From assembly GCA_965153455.1 (NCBI GenBank), contig OZ234495.1:3906001-3970000 (forward strand): a stretch of DNA of 64,000 bases, written 5' to 3'. The translations under genes were made by a program, and so were the position numbers. Source of the DNA: Sphagnum compactum. Its lineage: Eukaryota > Bryophyta > Sphagnopsida > Sphagnales. This document shows positions 28,900 through 39,989 of the stretch, piece after piece. A model generated the notes under the pieces. The model was not told the DNA's origin and ran no database searches. It saw only the letters and a program-made list of their open reading frames with translations. Positions within the stretch are counted from its first letter, which is position 1. The number at the start of each line of letters is the position of its first letter.

Positions 28900-30839
28900 A
28901 AAGTATATAATTTAATAAGTAAGTGACACCTAACCATTTAACTAATTAGCTAACTAATTAATTAATTAACAACTAAACTAGAAACTAACTAATTCACTTT
29001 ATAAACTATCCAGCTAACTAATTATTTATAGTAACAATAATCAATATATTATTATTGAATTAACTATATTATTTAAGCAATAATATTATTTAATTATAAT
29101 TATATATTAACTATAATAATCTATCAACCAATTTAATTAACTCATAATTGGTTAATATTGAAATATTTAATTAATTATTAATAAGTAATAAATAATTATT
29201 TTGTACCAAATAAATTAATATAATAACTGAAATATTTAATACTTAATAATTAATAACTATTAATTATAAATATTGAGTACTAGGTTTTTTATATCTAATA
29301 ATATAATTAAAATCTAGCCTCGGCTAGCTTTTTATTATAATTATTCCCCTTATTATTTTCATTTATATAATTAATAATAAATATAAAAGCAAATATTTAA
29401 TAGTAACAGTAGAAATTAATTCAATTATTATTGTACCTAATTGGTAGCCAAGGTTAACTATTTTATTTTCATTATTCATATTATTACTTCATTCATTAAA
29501 TCTATTTATGAAATATTACAATAAATACTTTACATTTTTAATAAGTACATTTTTCCCTCGAAAATAGTTTCTACATTTGTATAATAATTTATTAGATTTC
29601 CATTCTAACTAATACAGTAGTTATTATAAAATAATAAAATAATATAACTGAAAATAAAAATTATATATTAGTAAATGATTATAGTCATTGAGTTATTAAT
29701 AATTAATAAATATCAACTATAAATTTTAAATATATAAACTTAAAACTATATATTAATATTCCTAATAGTTATTATATTAATCTAATAATATACTTCATAA
29801 TTGATTACTTATAATAATAATAACAATAATGTAGTTTGTCGTTAGCCTAGATTAGCTATTATTATTATTATTATCATTACATGTCACTTGTTAGAACTAT
29901 TATGATTAATTATAATTTATTTTTCATTTTTTTAATAAATAAAATTTAATTTGTAATAAGTACATTAGTCATTTGAAAATATCTTAATAATAATGTAATA
30001 AATATAAATTTTTAAATAATTACTTCAGTAATTATAAAATTATTCTTCTTATCATTTTCATGTCATTGTCATCATGATCATGATCATTATGTAATAAGAT
30101 ATTATTGTTTTTAAATTTTAGTTAAAGATAATATTGAAATTTAGTTTTTTATTACATGTATTAATATAAATATATAACATAATAATAATAAATGTCATTT
30201 TTAATCATTTTAAGAAGTATAATAAAATGGTTTGGATAAATTTGTAATATGGGCACAATATATTTAACAAATATCTTACGTACAATTTTGATATACTCAA
30301 AATATATACCATTTAATGTAACCATAATATCAAGGCCATTTATGAAAATAATAATATTTGAATACATATCTAATATGGTTGTTTGTATACATTCAAAATA
30401 TACATTTATAAATCCTAATACACCCAATTATATTCTTTATAATTCACAAAATACATCTTTATACACTTATAGGGTTACAACTAAATTGGTGACATTTGCA
30501 ACTAATGGGACATAAATTGTTCTTCTTGGATGAAAACTAAACTAAATGTTGTTCACATGAAAGGATGAACACCAAAATAGTTGTAAACTAGTTACACTAT
30601 AGTCACAAATATGACCAACATAAGAAATAGTTGCAAAAATGTCCAAATGTAGTTGCAAATAACTAATAGTCGCATGTAGTTCACAAAAACATTGTTTACA
30701 TTTTGGCCAATTTCTACTAGTGACAACATGATCCATGGAATTACATATTTGACATTATAGTTAATGGCCCCTAGGGAACCTATTCCATGATTTTCTGTAG
30801 CATGGGCAAATATCATCATAGGAAGTAGTAGGGAGTGTA

Positions 30840-30960
30840 AATCATTATTATGTAGGTAGGCAAAGCACTTGGTGATTATGAGGTATGTAGATGCATGTGG
30901 ATGGTTAGTAGATAATACATAGTTAATAATGGTATGGGACATAGAAAGTTGAGGAAAAAA
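30840..30960. repeat. Copy of the TAGGTAGG-containing dispersed repeat
   Basis: ATGTAGGTAGGCAAAGCACT, then TTGGTGATTATGAGGTATGTAGATGCATGTGGATGG, align with segments inside two ERD7-like introns (near 41561 and 42931). It lies 0.1 kb right of the CACTA element. Confidence 0.6.
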
Positions 30961-31319
30961 ATGAAATGTGAAATAATTGGGTCACATGCAAAAGACATAC
31001 AACATGTAAAGTACATATAATATTAATTCTTCAAATGAAATAGCTCCTCAAAACAAATCAAGGCTTTAATTCTTGCAATTTGATTGGCCACATCGCTTGG
31101 CACAAACTTATAAAAGTATTACAACATTTAAATAGTATTTTATTAAAGAAAATTATTCAAAACAATTCAAGGCTCTCATTCTAATTATCGAATTGGTCCC
31201 ATTAAGCCACACCAAGGCACAAGCCTATGCTAGCATGAAACTATTACATCATTTGAATTTTGTGCTACTCCACATTACCAATGACAATGAAATGAAGAAA
31301 AATGAATTTGATTTTGTGG

Positions 31320-31630
31320 AAATGAAGTTCCATTTAAATAAAAATTACGTTGAATGAATTTGCATAATGCAAGTTGAATTGAATGCAACTCAATTGAATT
31401 TGAATTCGATCGAAATTTCCAAAATTGAGTTCAAATACATTGAATGAGATTCAAATTTTATTGAATTGAATTGAAATTCTTAAATTAAATCAAGCACAAT
31501 ATTCATTTTCTTTGGATTCAACAAGATTAATGTTCCCATTGAAATTCAATCGAATTGAATTTAGTTGAATTGAATCATATTGAATTCGATTGAATACACA
31601 TAGGTTGAATTCAACCAAATTATGAAAATT
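31320..31630. repeat. GAATT-rich low-complexity tract
   Basis: Irregular repeats of TTGAATTGAATT-type words on both strands over about 300 bp. No coding frame. Confidence 0.7.
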
Positions 31631-32475
31631 CAATTATGAAAAAAATATGTTAATTTGCCTTTTCATGCTAATCCATGTCACTAGAATTGAACTGAAAGTT
31701 GACATTCAAAAACAACTCAAAACAATTGAAGGCTCCCATTCTTATAACAATTTGATTGACCACATAAAGCGCTATTGTTGTAGAGTTAGTAAACACAAGA
31801 TTAAGACACAAAACCCTAATTTATTTTTTGTATGTCTTTTACACTAACATTATACCCATTGCCTACATATAGACATGGTTAAAAATGAGACAAACTTTAA
31901 AAATGAAACTTCACATGTGCACAATTGCGATAAGTTGTGAAGAAATCAATTAAGATTTTGCACCAAAAAAAAAACAAATCTAACCCATAAGGGCCATCCA
32001 AAATATTTACTAATTCATTTTAATTCACAAAAAAAGAAACCCATTAAGAAACTCAAAATTCCCTATTTGAAAAGTTCATGCGGAAAATAAATTAGGTTTT
32101 GGAAATAGGAGGGCCAACTAGAATAGTTATTTATAATATTTATTAATTCATTTTCTTTACTATAGAGAACCCATTAAAAATCTCAAAATTCCCCTAATTG
32201 CAAAAATTGACGCCCAAAATTATTTTTTCGATATTAAAATTTTGAATAAAAATCCCTGGTATTTTATAAGAATCATCCCCAAAAAACTATTTTATCTGGA
32301 ATTTTTATTTTTATTTTTATTTTTATCCCCCAAAAACCATAAATCCATTAAAAGTTCCAAATTTCCGGATAACGGAGCGGAAAGTTGGTGCGGAAAATTA
32401 GGGTTTGGAGATGCGTGTGTTGGCCATGGCGGGGATGGAGAGCTGGAAATTAGGGTCTTGGAGATGTTATTCGCC

Positions 32476-35400
32476 ATGGCTGATGAGATCGAGAGCTCCC
32501 ACGAGCAGCGAGAGTTGGCGTCTCCCGCACCAGCTTCTTCTCAGCGCGACCCGGGCGACAAGGATCGGGGTTGGCTTCGTGTACATAACGTAGGAGGCTC
32601 GCTTACGTTCCTTCTCCAGGTTTTTCCTTTTTCCCCTCTTTTCTTCCAAACTCAGACAATCCGCCTTCCTTTCGTGATGTGCTTTTTGAAGGTTGCTTGT
32701 TTTTTTTTGGGTTTATTTTCCCCCCCTCGTCTGTTTTCTTGCTTTTTTGTTTATTCGTTTTGTGTGTGTGTGCTTGTGTTTTTTTTGGGGTTGCAATTCC
32801 TGCCTTTTTAGGGGGTTTTACATGCTCCTCAGTTTGTAGAGGCTTCCAGTTTTAGTCATAGTGAGTGACACAAGACTTTGGAGCTTCGGTTGAGTTTCTA
32901 AAGTGCAATTTTCGGTATACCCCTGGGCTTCACTTTTGTTGATTTTTTTGAAATTATTTTTAAAATTTTGAATTTTAGCGGTCAAATGATATGAATTCGA
33001 GGTCAAGAAAGGCCTGAAGTGAATTTAGGGTTCGTAGGAGGTTTCGTCTATGGATTTTTATTTTATTATATTTAATGGCTGTAGAAGAACAGTGTAATTA
33101 TTTTTTGAGTTTAAGAAGTTTTCAGAGAAACGGTGGGAAACTTGTTGTGGACATGTGAGCTCACAAAAAGGCTTGGTAAGGGTTTTGGTTCTAGGGTTTT
33201 TGTTTGTGTGTAGTATGGGATCCAAATGATGCTGCCATGAGGTTTTTTCATGTGTCCAGATTTTTGAGAATGTTGATAATCACCAGCCATGATCCATCCT
33301 GGATGGGGGCAGATTGCTGTGGTGGCATGGGGTGTGAGACAGCTTCGCAGAGTCCTGGCCAGGCGACAACACAATGAAAAAAAATCAGAGGGTCCTAAGC
33401 AGTCGTCATTGCCTGTCAAGTCGATGGAGCTTCCTTTGTTTGCTCATTTGAGCCCGTTGGCAGTCCAAAAACTCATTGAGCTTGATCCCACTCCTTATAT
33501 TCTGATCGATGTCCGATTTCCAGATGCATCACAGTTGGATCCGATTCTGTTTGACAATGTCATACATATTCCAGGTACACTAGAATCAACAATTTGCATC
33601 TGTCAGTGCTGTTCTTCTTTCTTGTCACTGAGTTTAGACCTAACTGATCAATGCTGCATGACCATTCACCCCTTTGTAATAGAGCTATGCTTTGCCCATC
33701 AGCTTCATCAAATTGCATATCCATCATTTGACTGGATGCACCACACTTGTGTGGTTTCTTCTAGTTGTAGTTGGTTTTCTCATGCACAGTATTGATTCTC
33801 AAGGGTTCACTGTGTGCCTTAGAACCTTGTCACTCCCACTGTGTATCTTAGAACCTTGTTACTTTGTGCATGTGTAGAGTCAGAGGTGAGAGCTTCTCTA
33901 CAACTTTCTCCAGTGGATTGGAACAAGAAGTTTCCTTCAGTGCAAATGCCTAAGCAGGACGACTTGTTGGTATTTATCTCCACTCGGGGTAAGCGGGCTG
34001 GTAGAGCTGCAGCCATTGCCAGCAACCTCGGCTATAGTGGGTATGCCACATTTTCTGTTGATTTTTCTGGTTCTTCAGCTACGTTTATGGTGTTGTTTAC
34101 TGTTTTACCCATGTGCTCAGCTCTTGAGTTCTGAACCAATGTGAAGGTTTTTTATTTCCTCAAATTTCATGTACAAGTTTTTGTGTGCATTTCATAGTGA
34201 AGTTCTTACACCCATGAAAGCACATTGATTTCCACTTCATGGCTGAAGGACTGCAGGTGTTGTGTCTTGAAGGGAGGGATTCAGGCTTTACAATCATCAA
34301 CAGGTGCTTCTAATCCAGAATGCTTGCAATATCTCAACAGGTAATTGACCTTGTATCTTAAGTAATCTGATGTAGAGTACTAGGTCACACGACTGTACCT
34401 ATCAAATAGCTGTAACAAGTTGGCTATGTAAATTACCAGAATAATGTTTTGTCCTATGACCAATTACCCAACAACAAAACCTGCCGAGTACAAAGTCTTC
34501 ATCTAATATGGTAGGTGGTACTTGCTTTATCCTGGTTACAGAGTCTGTATTAGATCACCTTGCCCGAGGACTGCCCTTTGCTCTTTCTGCCATTGGCTGC
34601 CACATGTCATCTTTAGTCATTCCTATGAAAAAAGGTGTTATGGCCACCTATTTGAGGGGTGTTGTGGGGGAGAATCCTGCTTTCCAGTGTTTGTTTTGGT
34701 TTACATTTTGGCTCCTCACCGTATCCTTTAGTGGGTATCATTTCAACAGAAGTTCTTTATCTTTTGCATTTTCTTTAATGTTACTGTTCATTTTTCTGGG
34801 TTAGTTCAGGTATCTAAGAGTACTTCAGGTGATACAGGGATGCAGTTTTCATCCTACTACATGACCAGGAGAAAATGGATAATGAGGGTACAATGAGTGC
34901 AAACACACCAAGATTTATTGATCTGCGCAGGCATGATGAATTAGCTCTATTTGGCCAAATTCCAGGATCTCTTCATTTACAAGGTATAGTAATATGTGGA
35001 TGTAGGAATGGGTTTTACTTCAATCCTCTCTGTGATAGCATATTTCAACTGAAAGTTTGGCAGGGTGTTTGTTTTCATAGCTTGAAAGCACCTGCCTGAA
35101 GTAATCAAGGATGATATTCCATCCTCAGATTTGAAGATGTTTTCTTCATTGACATTTCAAAGGTTTGATTGGATGAACAATTTGTGTGATGTAGTGCAGG
35201 AGTGGCCTAAGGCGCTAGCTATGGATTCCAGGGCATGGGAACAAAGTTTCAAGTTTCCAAAATTAGGAAACGATGATCTTGTCATTCTTCATTGTATGGA
35301 TCGCCTACTCTTCTGCTTCTCCTTGCACAAACTCATCATGCTATCCCAGGATTTTGTAACTATGATGGGTGGTCATGTACAATCCTCACCTCTGGCTGAC

Positions 35401-36765
35401 AAATCAGCAGTATCACATAGGTTTGGGTTTTAAGGTGAATTATGATCTGTTGGGGGTCAATGCTTGGTAATAAGCAAGGATGACTACAGTGGAATCGGTA
35501 TGGGACTGGCAGGTGACTGTATTAATTATCCACAATAGAGGAACTACTTCAGAGGTGAAACTTGTAATTTAGAACCTTTGATGGCTATAACTAGAGGGGT
35601 ATTTTACATTAAGCGCTGTATTGGACTAATTGATCAAGCTTTGTTGCTTTGAACAGGTAGATCTAATAGACGTGCCTCTTGGGCTGCCTATTTGGCCCAG
35701 GATGCTGGCTTGAAAAGGTATTAAACACCTCTCTTGTGTACTTCCTTCTCCTTTGCTGATAGTAAGGTATGCTACTTGAGCTCACTTTACTTTTAGACCA
35801 AAAACTCTTGACAGGGTTCTTTTGATGATTTATATTACCCATTACCATTGGACATGAATTCCAGGTTTGAAACTAGAATTCTGCATGTTTGTGGTATGGG
35901 TGATTCTCCCATACAGGGCCCCATTTCAACCAGATAGGATGATGTGCACAGTTGTATCTGGAGGGAGCCTGCTTGGTCAACTTTTGACCAAATAGAGAGA
36001 AAAAGTACTCTTTGCTACCTCAGTTGGTTTATTGTGGGAAAGAGGCTGAAATTCCAGGCGTTCATTTTTAACTATTTATGTTCTTTCATGTGAAGGTGTT
36101 TTGTATATAAGCAAGGGGTGTTTGGATGGCGAGTGGATCATGCAGTTTTACCTTATGAGAGCTATGAACTGGTAACTTCATATCATATCTGGGGTTTTTT
36201 TTTTCCAAATTCCTTAAGTAGGTCCATTGGTGAGGATCCTCAGCATTAGTTAGCATTAAGTGACAACTGGACCAGGTGGGCTGTAGCATTTTTGCAAAAG
36301 TGCTGCTACAAGTGGCAACCTAGGAAGAGCCTAGGTCTAGATGTGGCTAATTTAATTATTTTTATTTCGAAAATGGTAAAAAAATCCTCAAAAAAATCAC
36401 AAATTTTTCATTTCTGAAAACAAATTCATCAAGTTGTGAAAATTTGCCACAGAAAAAAATACTGTTTGCATCCCTTTCAATCTGTTTATCAGCTCTTGTA
36501 CATTGACCATTCCAGGGCCCTGATTGGCATTTAATGATTGGCTATATGATTGCTAGTGGTTGGGGGTGATCATACAGGGTTCTAATTGTGAGCTGATAAG
36601 TTTCTAGGGTTTTGATCAATTTTAGGAAAGCATATCCTAACATTGTCTTTGCTTTTGCAGGAGGATGTGCCTCCAGGACCAGTGAAATTTGATGTTGAGC
36701 CAATTAATGTTGAAGCTGGGAAGCATGAGCTTCAGATGTTAGGGCTCCTCAAAATGCAAAGCTAA
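32476..36765 (+). CDS. Tandem rhodanese-domain protein
   Basis: Preferred exons: 32476-32619, 33313-33574, 33878-34040, 34257-34340, 34838-34983, 35102-35293, 35657-35717, 36096-36171 and 36661-36765, about 410 residues. Exons from 33878 on are firm. The first junction is inferred from phase; otherwise the protein starts at the Met at 33289 (370 residues). Domain 1 runs from DPTPYILIDVRFP to LKGGIQAL. Its catalytic-loop region reads LLVFISTRGKRAGRAA and lacks the usual cysteine. Domain 2 (RFIDLRRHDELALFGQIPGSLHLQ to GVFGWRVDHAVLP) keeps the cysteine in VILHCRSNRRASWAA. So the second domain could carry sulfur as a persulfide, and the first is probably structural. In the preferred model a hydrophobic stretch (SLTFLLQIAVVAWGV) near residue 50 could anchor or target it. 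Partner and compartment are unknown. Confidence 0.8.
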
Positions 36766-37029
36766 GTTGTTTAGATATTAATTTGTCCAGTGTCAAACAG
36801 CTCTGTTTTTTTTTTTTTTTTGGTTCATTGTTTCAACACAATTGTATGTGAGAGGAGTTCAGTGTGGGAATGGTGGCATATTATATCAGGTTTAGTATGA
36901 AATCCTTTGTGTGGGGTTTCTGTTTAAGAGCCCTGTATTGGCTCCTAAGATGCATTTGCAGTATTGAGTAAGTTCTTTATTTTCTTTTCGATGCTTGCAT
37001 ATACAGGGACATGCTAAAATGAAATAAAA

Positions 37030-37420
37030 GCTCTTTCCTTCAGAAGCTTGTTGCAGCGTGAATGAGGATACTGTTGACTTTTTTGATTAGCAATGTCTCT
37101 TGAGTGCTAGCCAACATCACGTCTGAGTCTTCCCATTGCTTCCGGAAAGGCAACAGAAACTCAGGAACTCAGGACGCAGATTGTGTATAATGGTTTGTCC
37201 AAGTTTTTTGGGAAGATTATTATATGCTTATCTACACCCACTGTTGGGAGCTGATGAACTCAGTGGGTAGTCATGGCAGCTCGTCACTGCTGTTCGTGAT
37301 GAAGGTGATGGTCTGTCACTTTGTGAGCGACTCTCATGAGGTTATGACTGCACTCATTGTCGTGTTACCTTTAATTGTTGTTGTGGAGATTTCTCTGCAA
37401 CTTCATCGATCTTTATTTTC
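37030..37420. repeat. Full copy of the dispersed repeat also found near 21.4-21.9 kb
   Basis: Shares with 21515-21900 the ordered words ATGTCTCTTGAGTGCTAGCC, GAGTCTTC-CCATTGCTTC, ACACCCACTGT-GGGAGCTG, CACTTTGTGAGCGACTCTC and TTTCT-TGCAACTTCAT. It begins about 0.26 kb after the rhodanese stop codon. Confidence 0.8.
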
Positions 37421-37979
37421 TTTTCCTTATGATTGCAGGGTGGATCTGGGATTTCTTGGGGGTACTTGCTGCTCTTAAATTAGAGGTTGATTTTGAGTAA
37501 TTTTTGCAGTTGTCATGTAAACCTTTGAATTGGCAGAAGTAGCATAGATGCAATTATGAATGCTCTGAATTGCATTAAGCTAATGTACTTTTTGTTTAGC
37601 ATGTCCTGGAGTGTTGCGTCCATTTGTTGTAATTGTTGCTGTTTTCTTTTTCTTTTGGACAACGCTTTGCTGCTGCAGTGATGCACATTCTGAAAGAATA
37701 TTTTTTATTCTTGCAAGTGGGCTGCACCCTGTCAGTGTAGTGAAGCTCTCTTGGTCTTCAGCTATTTAGTGAATGTCTTTGGTTGACACACAGCGCACCA
37801 GAATAGCACGAATAGAGTTGGTTGTGCATTTCTTGAGCAGGAGATATAGCTATTCAAGGGAGAATTTGATTGGCAAGTCACTGAGTAAGTGACGGTGGAA
37901 TGTTTTGTGATAAGATTTGAGAGGTGAATTGATTTCCTTCCTCCCAAATTTTCAGAGCTGAAGAGAAACTATTTGGTAT

Positions 37980-39300
37980 ATGGTTCTATGAACTTTCATG
38001 TCATCCAATGTCACATCTCCACAGTGAGAACTGAGAAGCTAACCAAAAGTAGGAAAGGGAAATGAAGTTGATTTGAGGGAACATTGTTAGGAGCATCTGA
38101 CTGCAAAAAAATTGCGGAGATTTAAACCTCTTTCTTGTGTTAATGAGTGGCTCATCATCATGAAATGGTTCTCCACTTCTGGGCAAGTTCAAACCAGCAA
38201 CAGTTATAATGAAAGTGTCCCATGAAGTTCCTGACAAAATGAACTTCATGGTTGCCAGTGATACATGGTGGAAATTCATCAAAATGTGGCACTAAATGAA
38301 GATTAAAAACCTTTTGTCTCAATAGAATTGTAACAAAATGTGGGACCAAGTGAATGAAATCTCTCTCTTGTCTTAACAAGTGGGCTTGTTGCATACCAGC
38401 TTTGCCCTTTATGGCAAGTTCAAATCAGTGTTTGGGTATGAAGCTGAAACCCTGATGTATAGACTGGTTCTGGTATGAAAGAACTGACCAATGGGTATGA
38501 CCTGAGGCAATATGAGTGTCATACCAATACTTGCTCAGTAGGGATTTAATGTAATACCAATTTGATACCAGATTCATATCCATCTCAATACTAGGTGTAT
38601 ATTGAGTTATTGGATGTGCAAACTGGAGGGCTACAAATGTTCTTTGAGCATCAGAAGTCAAGGAGCAACACAGAAATCACAAGAGGATGAATGATTGTTT
38701 GCTTTAAATTTTTGAAAGGTCTATACCCCTCTCTAGTTTCAGCCTCATATCTTCCTCATTTTTAGTCTGGTTTGAGTTGGTTTCAAACCTGATGTGTGCA
38801 CCAACCAGGGTTTTACAAATCTTCTTTATATTCCAGAGGTAAAGATGCAACAATCAAAGATTTTAAACTTGAAATCTTAATCCTAATCTGTTTTTAATTC
38901 AGTCATCACCCAACACTAAACCCCCTTACACCAAACACCTCATATCTTCCCCAGAGCAGTTTTTAGTGGCATTGGAAGTGCTAGGTTACAAATATTCTTT
39001 GAGCTTCAGAAGCAGAGAACAATGTGTGAGGATTTGACCTCCTTTGAGTTCTTAAGTGTTCAGACACTGGCCTATCTACCCTACCAAACAAGACTGATAT
39101 CAAAGTAAAAAAAAAATCGAATACCAATACCGGGCTGTATATGTTCAAAAGTTGATACCTACCTAACATTGGCTCAAACCAGGAACAACAATTACATTAT
39201 AGTTTATAGTAGCATCTAGTGAACATTTCTCAAAATGCAAGATCAAATGAAAACTACGTCAATCCTCTTAGTCTCTTCCTTACAGGCAGAGGCAACACAT
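37980..39300. repeat. Diverged internal repeats, no gene
   Basis: Several words recur imperfectly: ATTCTTTGAGC-TCAGAAG (about 38637 and 38991), GGCAAGTTCAAA (38182, 38414) and ATACCAATAC (38521, 39121). This looks like old transposon-derived DNA. No conserved frame. Confidence 0.4.
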
Positions 39301-39549
39301 ATTCACACAGAAGATTATTTCACCAAAATTGTAAGTGTTAAGTTTTGCTGGAGTTAATACTTCACCTAAAGCACACCCCCCACATATGCAAAGATATGGA
39401 AACAAGATGTAGATATACAATTATCATGAATTTTGCTCTAGAATTATTGAATGCAAGTGAAACGCAAGTTTGTTTTTTATTTACTAATTTAGGAGCGTTG
39501 TTTGTTCCATAGACACACATGGCAGCATTTACCTCAAGTTGGAACAACT

Positions 39550-39835
39550 TATCATAACCCATTGGTAACAACATTCACTGTTAACCTGTTTTAGTCACAT
39601 TTGCTTATTTCAACAATTTATGGTGCTCCTACCTTACATGCTCTTGAATCTCTTGTCATATAAGTCATAACCCATTTGGTAACAGCAATTGCTTTTAACC
39701 TGTTTTATTCACATTGCTTATTTCAATGGTTTATGCTGCTCCTATTTGACATGCTCTCAAACTCATATGACACAATTTCAATGGTTTATGCTGCTCCTAT
39801 TTTACATGCTCTCAAAACTCTTATGACACATATTC
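39550..39835. repeat. Short tandem duplications, about 113 and 56 bp
   Basis: TCATAACCCATT-GGTAACA through CATTTGCTTATTTCAA occurs at about 39551 and 39665. TTTCAATGGTTTATGCTGCT followed by CCTATTT-ACATGCTCTCAAA occurs at about 39721 and 39777. Confidence 0.75.
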
Positions 39836-39989
39836 TCAACCAACTTGCAACTAACAGAAATGGATTCCCTACAGAAATGGACAGCTTAATAATGTCTAGA
39901 TTTTCAGATCAGATGTTATTTGATCAGCAGGTGTTTAAGCCACAGAGTAATAGTGGAGGAGCCTGGCAGGACGGATAAATATGCAGAAC

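Larger units (their letters stand above)
27146..30722. mobile_element. Non-autonomous CACTA-type DNA transposon (3577 bp)
   Basis: The left end is CACTAGTAGAAAATGGCC and the right end, reverse-complemented, is CACTAGTAGAAATTGGCC. The direct 3-bp duplication ACA lies on both sides (27143-27145 and 30723-30725), the size expected for CACTA/EnSpm elements. Subterminal regions carry repeated TTGCAACT/AGTTGCAA and AAGTCGCAT or CAAACGAC-like motifs. No transposase frame was found. The middle is extremely AT-rich (about 28900-30200), with one GC-richer insert (about 27950-28830). It sits inside the gag region of the decayed gypsy element. Confidence 0.85.

Noticed and set aside
31839-31850. TTACACTAAC as a CACTA terminus
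   Set aside because: Sequence after CACTA does not match either terminal repeat, and it is far from any partner.
34508-34804. Plus-strand 98-codon hydrophobic frame
   Set aside because: Lies in an intron of the rhodanese gene between two exons whose phases match; no family resemblance.
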